This document shows, piece after piece, positions 63,802 through 64,000 of a stretch of 64,000 nucleotides of DNA. The translations under genes and the position numbers were made by a program. The stretch is from Streptomyces zinciresistens K42. GTDB taxonomy: Bacteria; Actinomycetota; Actinomycetes; Streptomycetales; Streptomycetaceae. The notes below the pieces were generated by a model, which was not told the origin of the DNA, did no database searches, and saw only the letters and a list, made by a program, of their open reading frames with translations. The DNA lies in assembly GCF_000225525.1 (NCBI RefSeq), contig NZ_AGBF01000008.1, positions 34,132 through 98,131 of the forward strand, given 5' to 3'. Positions within the stretch are counted from its first letter, which is position 1. Each line of letters opens with the position of its first letter.

Positions 63802-64000
63802 CTACCCCCGCACCGATGTTTTTGTCGGCGGTCTCTGAACCTGAACCCCTTTGGGGTCGGTGAGTTTTGACCCCCGTGTCCAGTTGTTCAACCGGTTGCC
63901 GCGCCCGGTGTGCGGCCGATGTCTCGGTCTTTGAGCCCGGTAGGAGTCTCCCTCCAAGGAGAGCACATCGGCGTGGTGGACGAGGCGGTCGATCATGGTT
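63802..64000 (-). pseudogene. istB: istB-like IS21 transposition helper, 3' end, frameshifted
   Basis: The right edge cuts an IS21-family ATPase gene; only its C-terminus is visible: MIDRLVHHADVLSLEGDSYR. After this the expected ending RLKDRDIGRTPGAATG-stop is found in the neighbouring frame, with the stop at 63888-63890. One extra base in the CCC run at 63936-63938 shifts the frame and extends it to 63802. Either a late frameshift or a sequencing error. The IS end should lie between the stop and gltX. Confidence 0.75.

Overview
The window is chromosomal DNA from a Streptomyces (or very close relative). GC content and codon third-position GC are very high, GTG and TTG starts are common, translational coupling by ATGA or GTGA overlaps is frequent, and lineage markers such as wblA are present. 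About 34 kb of core chromosome is followed by about 30 kb of accessory DNA that starts at a tRNA-Pro gene and runs off the right edge.

Core part (1-34.3 kb). It opens with a minus-strand tad-type locus (a CpaE/Ssd-like ATPase, the CpaF/TadA motor, and TadB- and TadC-like membrane proteins, the last cut by the left edge). Then come an HAD phosphatase, a degenerate Fic-fold protein, a ParA/CooC-like ATPase, a polysaccharide-deacetylase-like lipoprotein, a SulP-carbonic anhydrase fusion, acsA, nhaA, a holin-like membrane protein, an epoxide-hydrolase-like enzyme, a MarP-type periplasmic protease, a NUDIX enzyme, nth, crp, a second NUDIX enzyme, an MBL hydrolase, RidA, a DUF4177 protein, two ArsA/Get3-like ATPases, wblA, a class A PBP, a YqeY protein, a metallophosphoesterase and a Pr6Pr membrane protein. 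Much of this order recalls the ssd-acs-marP-nth-crp-whiB4-ponA2 region of Mycobacterium. Several intergenic gaps hold tandem repeats: a 7-bp unit x10, a 16-bp unit x8 and a degenerate array of about 11 bp.

Accessory part. A tRNA-Pro(CGG) gene with its own terminator is followed by short direct repeats that look like integrase arm sites. Cargo genes 34.6-39.1 kb are mostly unknown but include a TIR-like effector gene followed after one base by a zinc-ribbon gene, a candidate defence pair. Next is an integration/replication/mobilisation module (39.2-48.0 kb): a tyrosine integrase with a LacI-type HTH inserted in it, an excisionase-like HTH protein, an Xre regulator, a replication-initiator-like protein, a DnaC-like ATPase that appears to start at CTG, a membrane protein, MobC and a HUH relaxase. 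No TraB/FtsK translocase or type IV secretion gene is present, so this looks like an integrative mobilisable element. A 43-bp regulatory box is repeated in opposite orientation at both ends of the rep-mob block (41.5 and 47.6 kb), and a 37-bp palindrome before mobC is an oriT candidate.

From 48.2 to 62.3 kb there are DUF317-type proteins, a nucleotidyltransferase, a D-amino-acid-oxidase-like enzyme, a regulator with TPR-like repeats and an RsbW-like kinase. These are followed by a tightly coupled plus-strand operon: glycosyltransferase, 2-hydroxyacid dehydrogenase, MoaA-like radical SAM protein, nucleotidyltransferase-like protein, second radical SAM protein, TobZ/NodU-type carbamoyltransferase, HD hydrolase and second glycosyltransferase. 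Two genes of the operon carry the rare TTA codon, suggesting bldA control. I read this as a probable undescribed biosynthetic cluster for a carbamoylated glycoside-like product. A glutamyl-tRNA synthetase gene convergent with its end may be a self-resistance copy. The window ends in a frameshifted istB of an IS21-family element. No second tRNA-Pro end (attR) was found, so the right boundary of the island is not in view or is lost.
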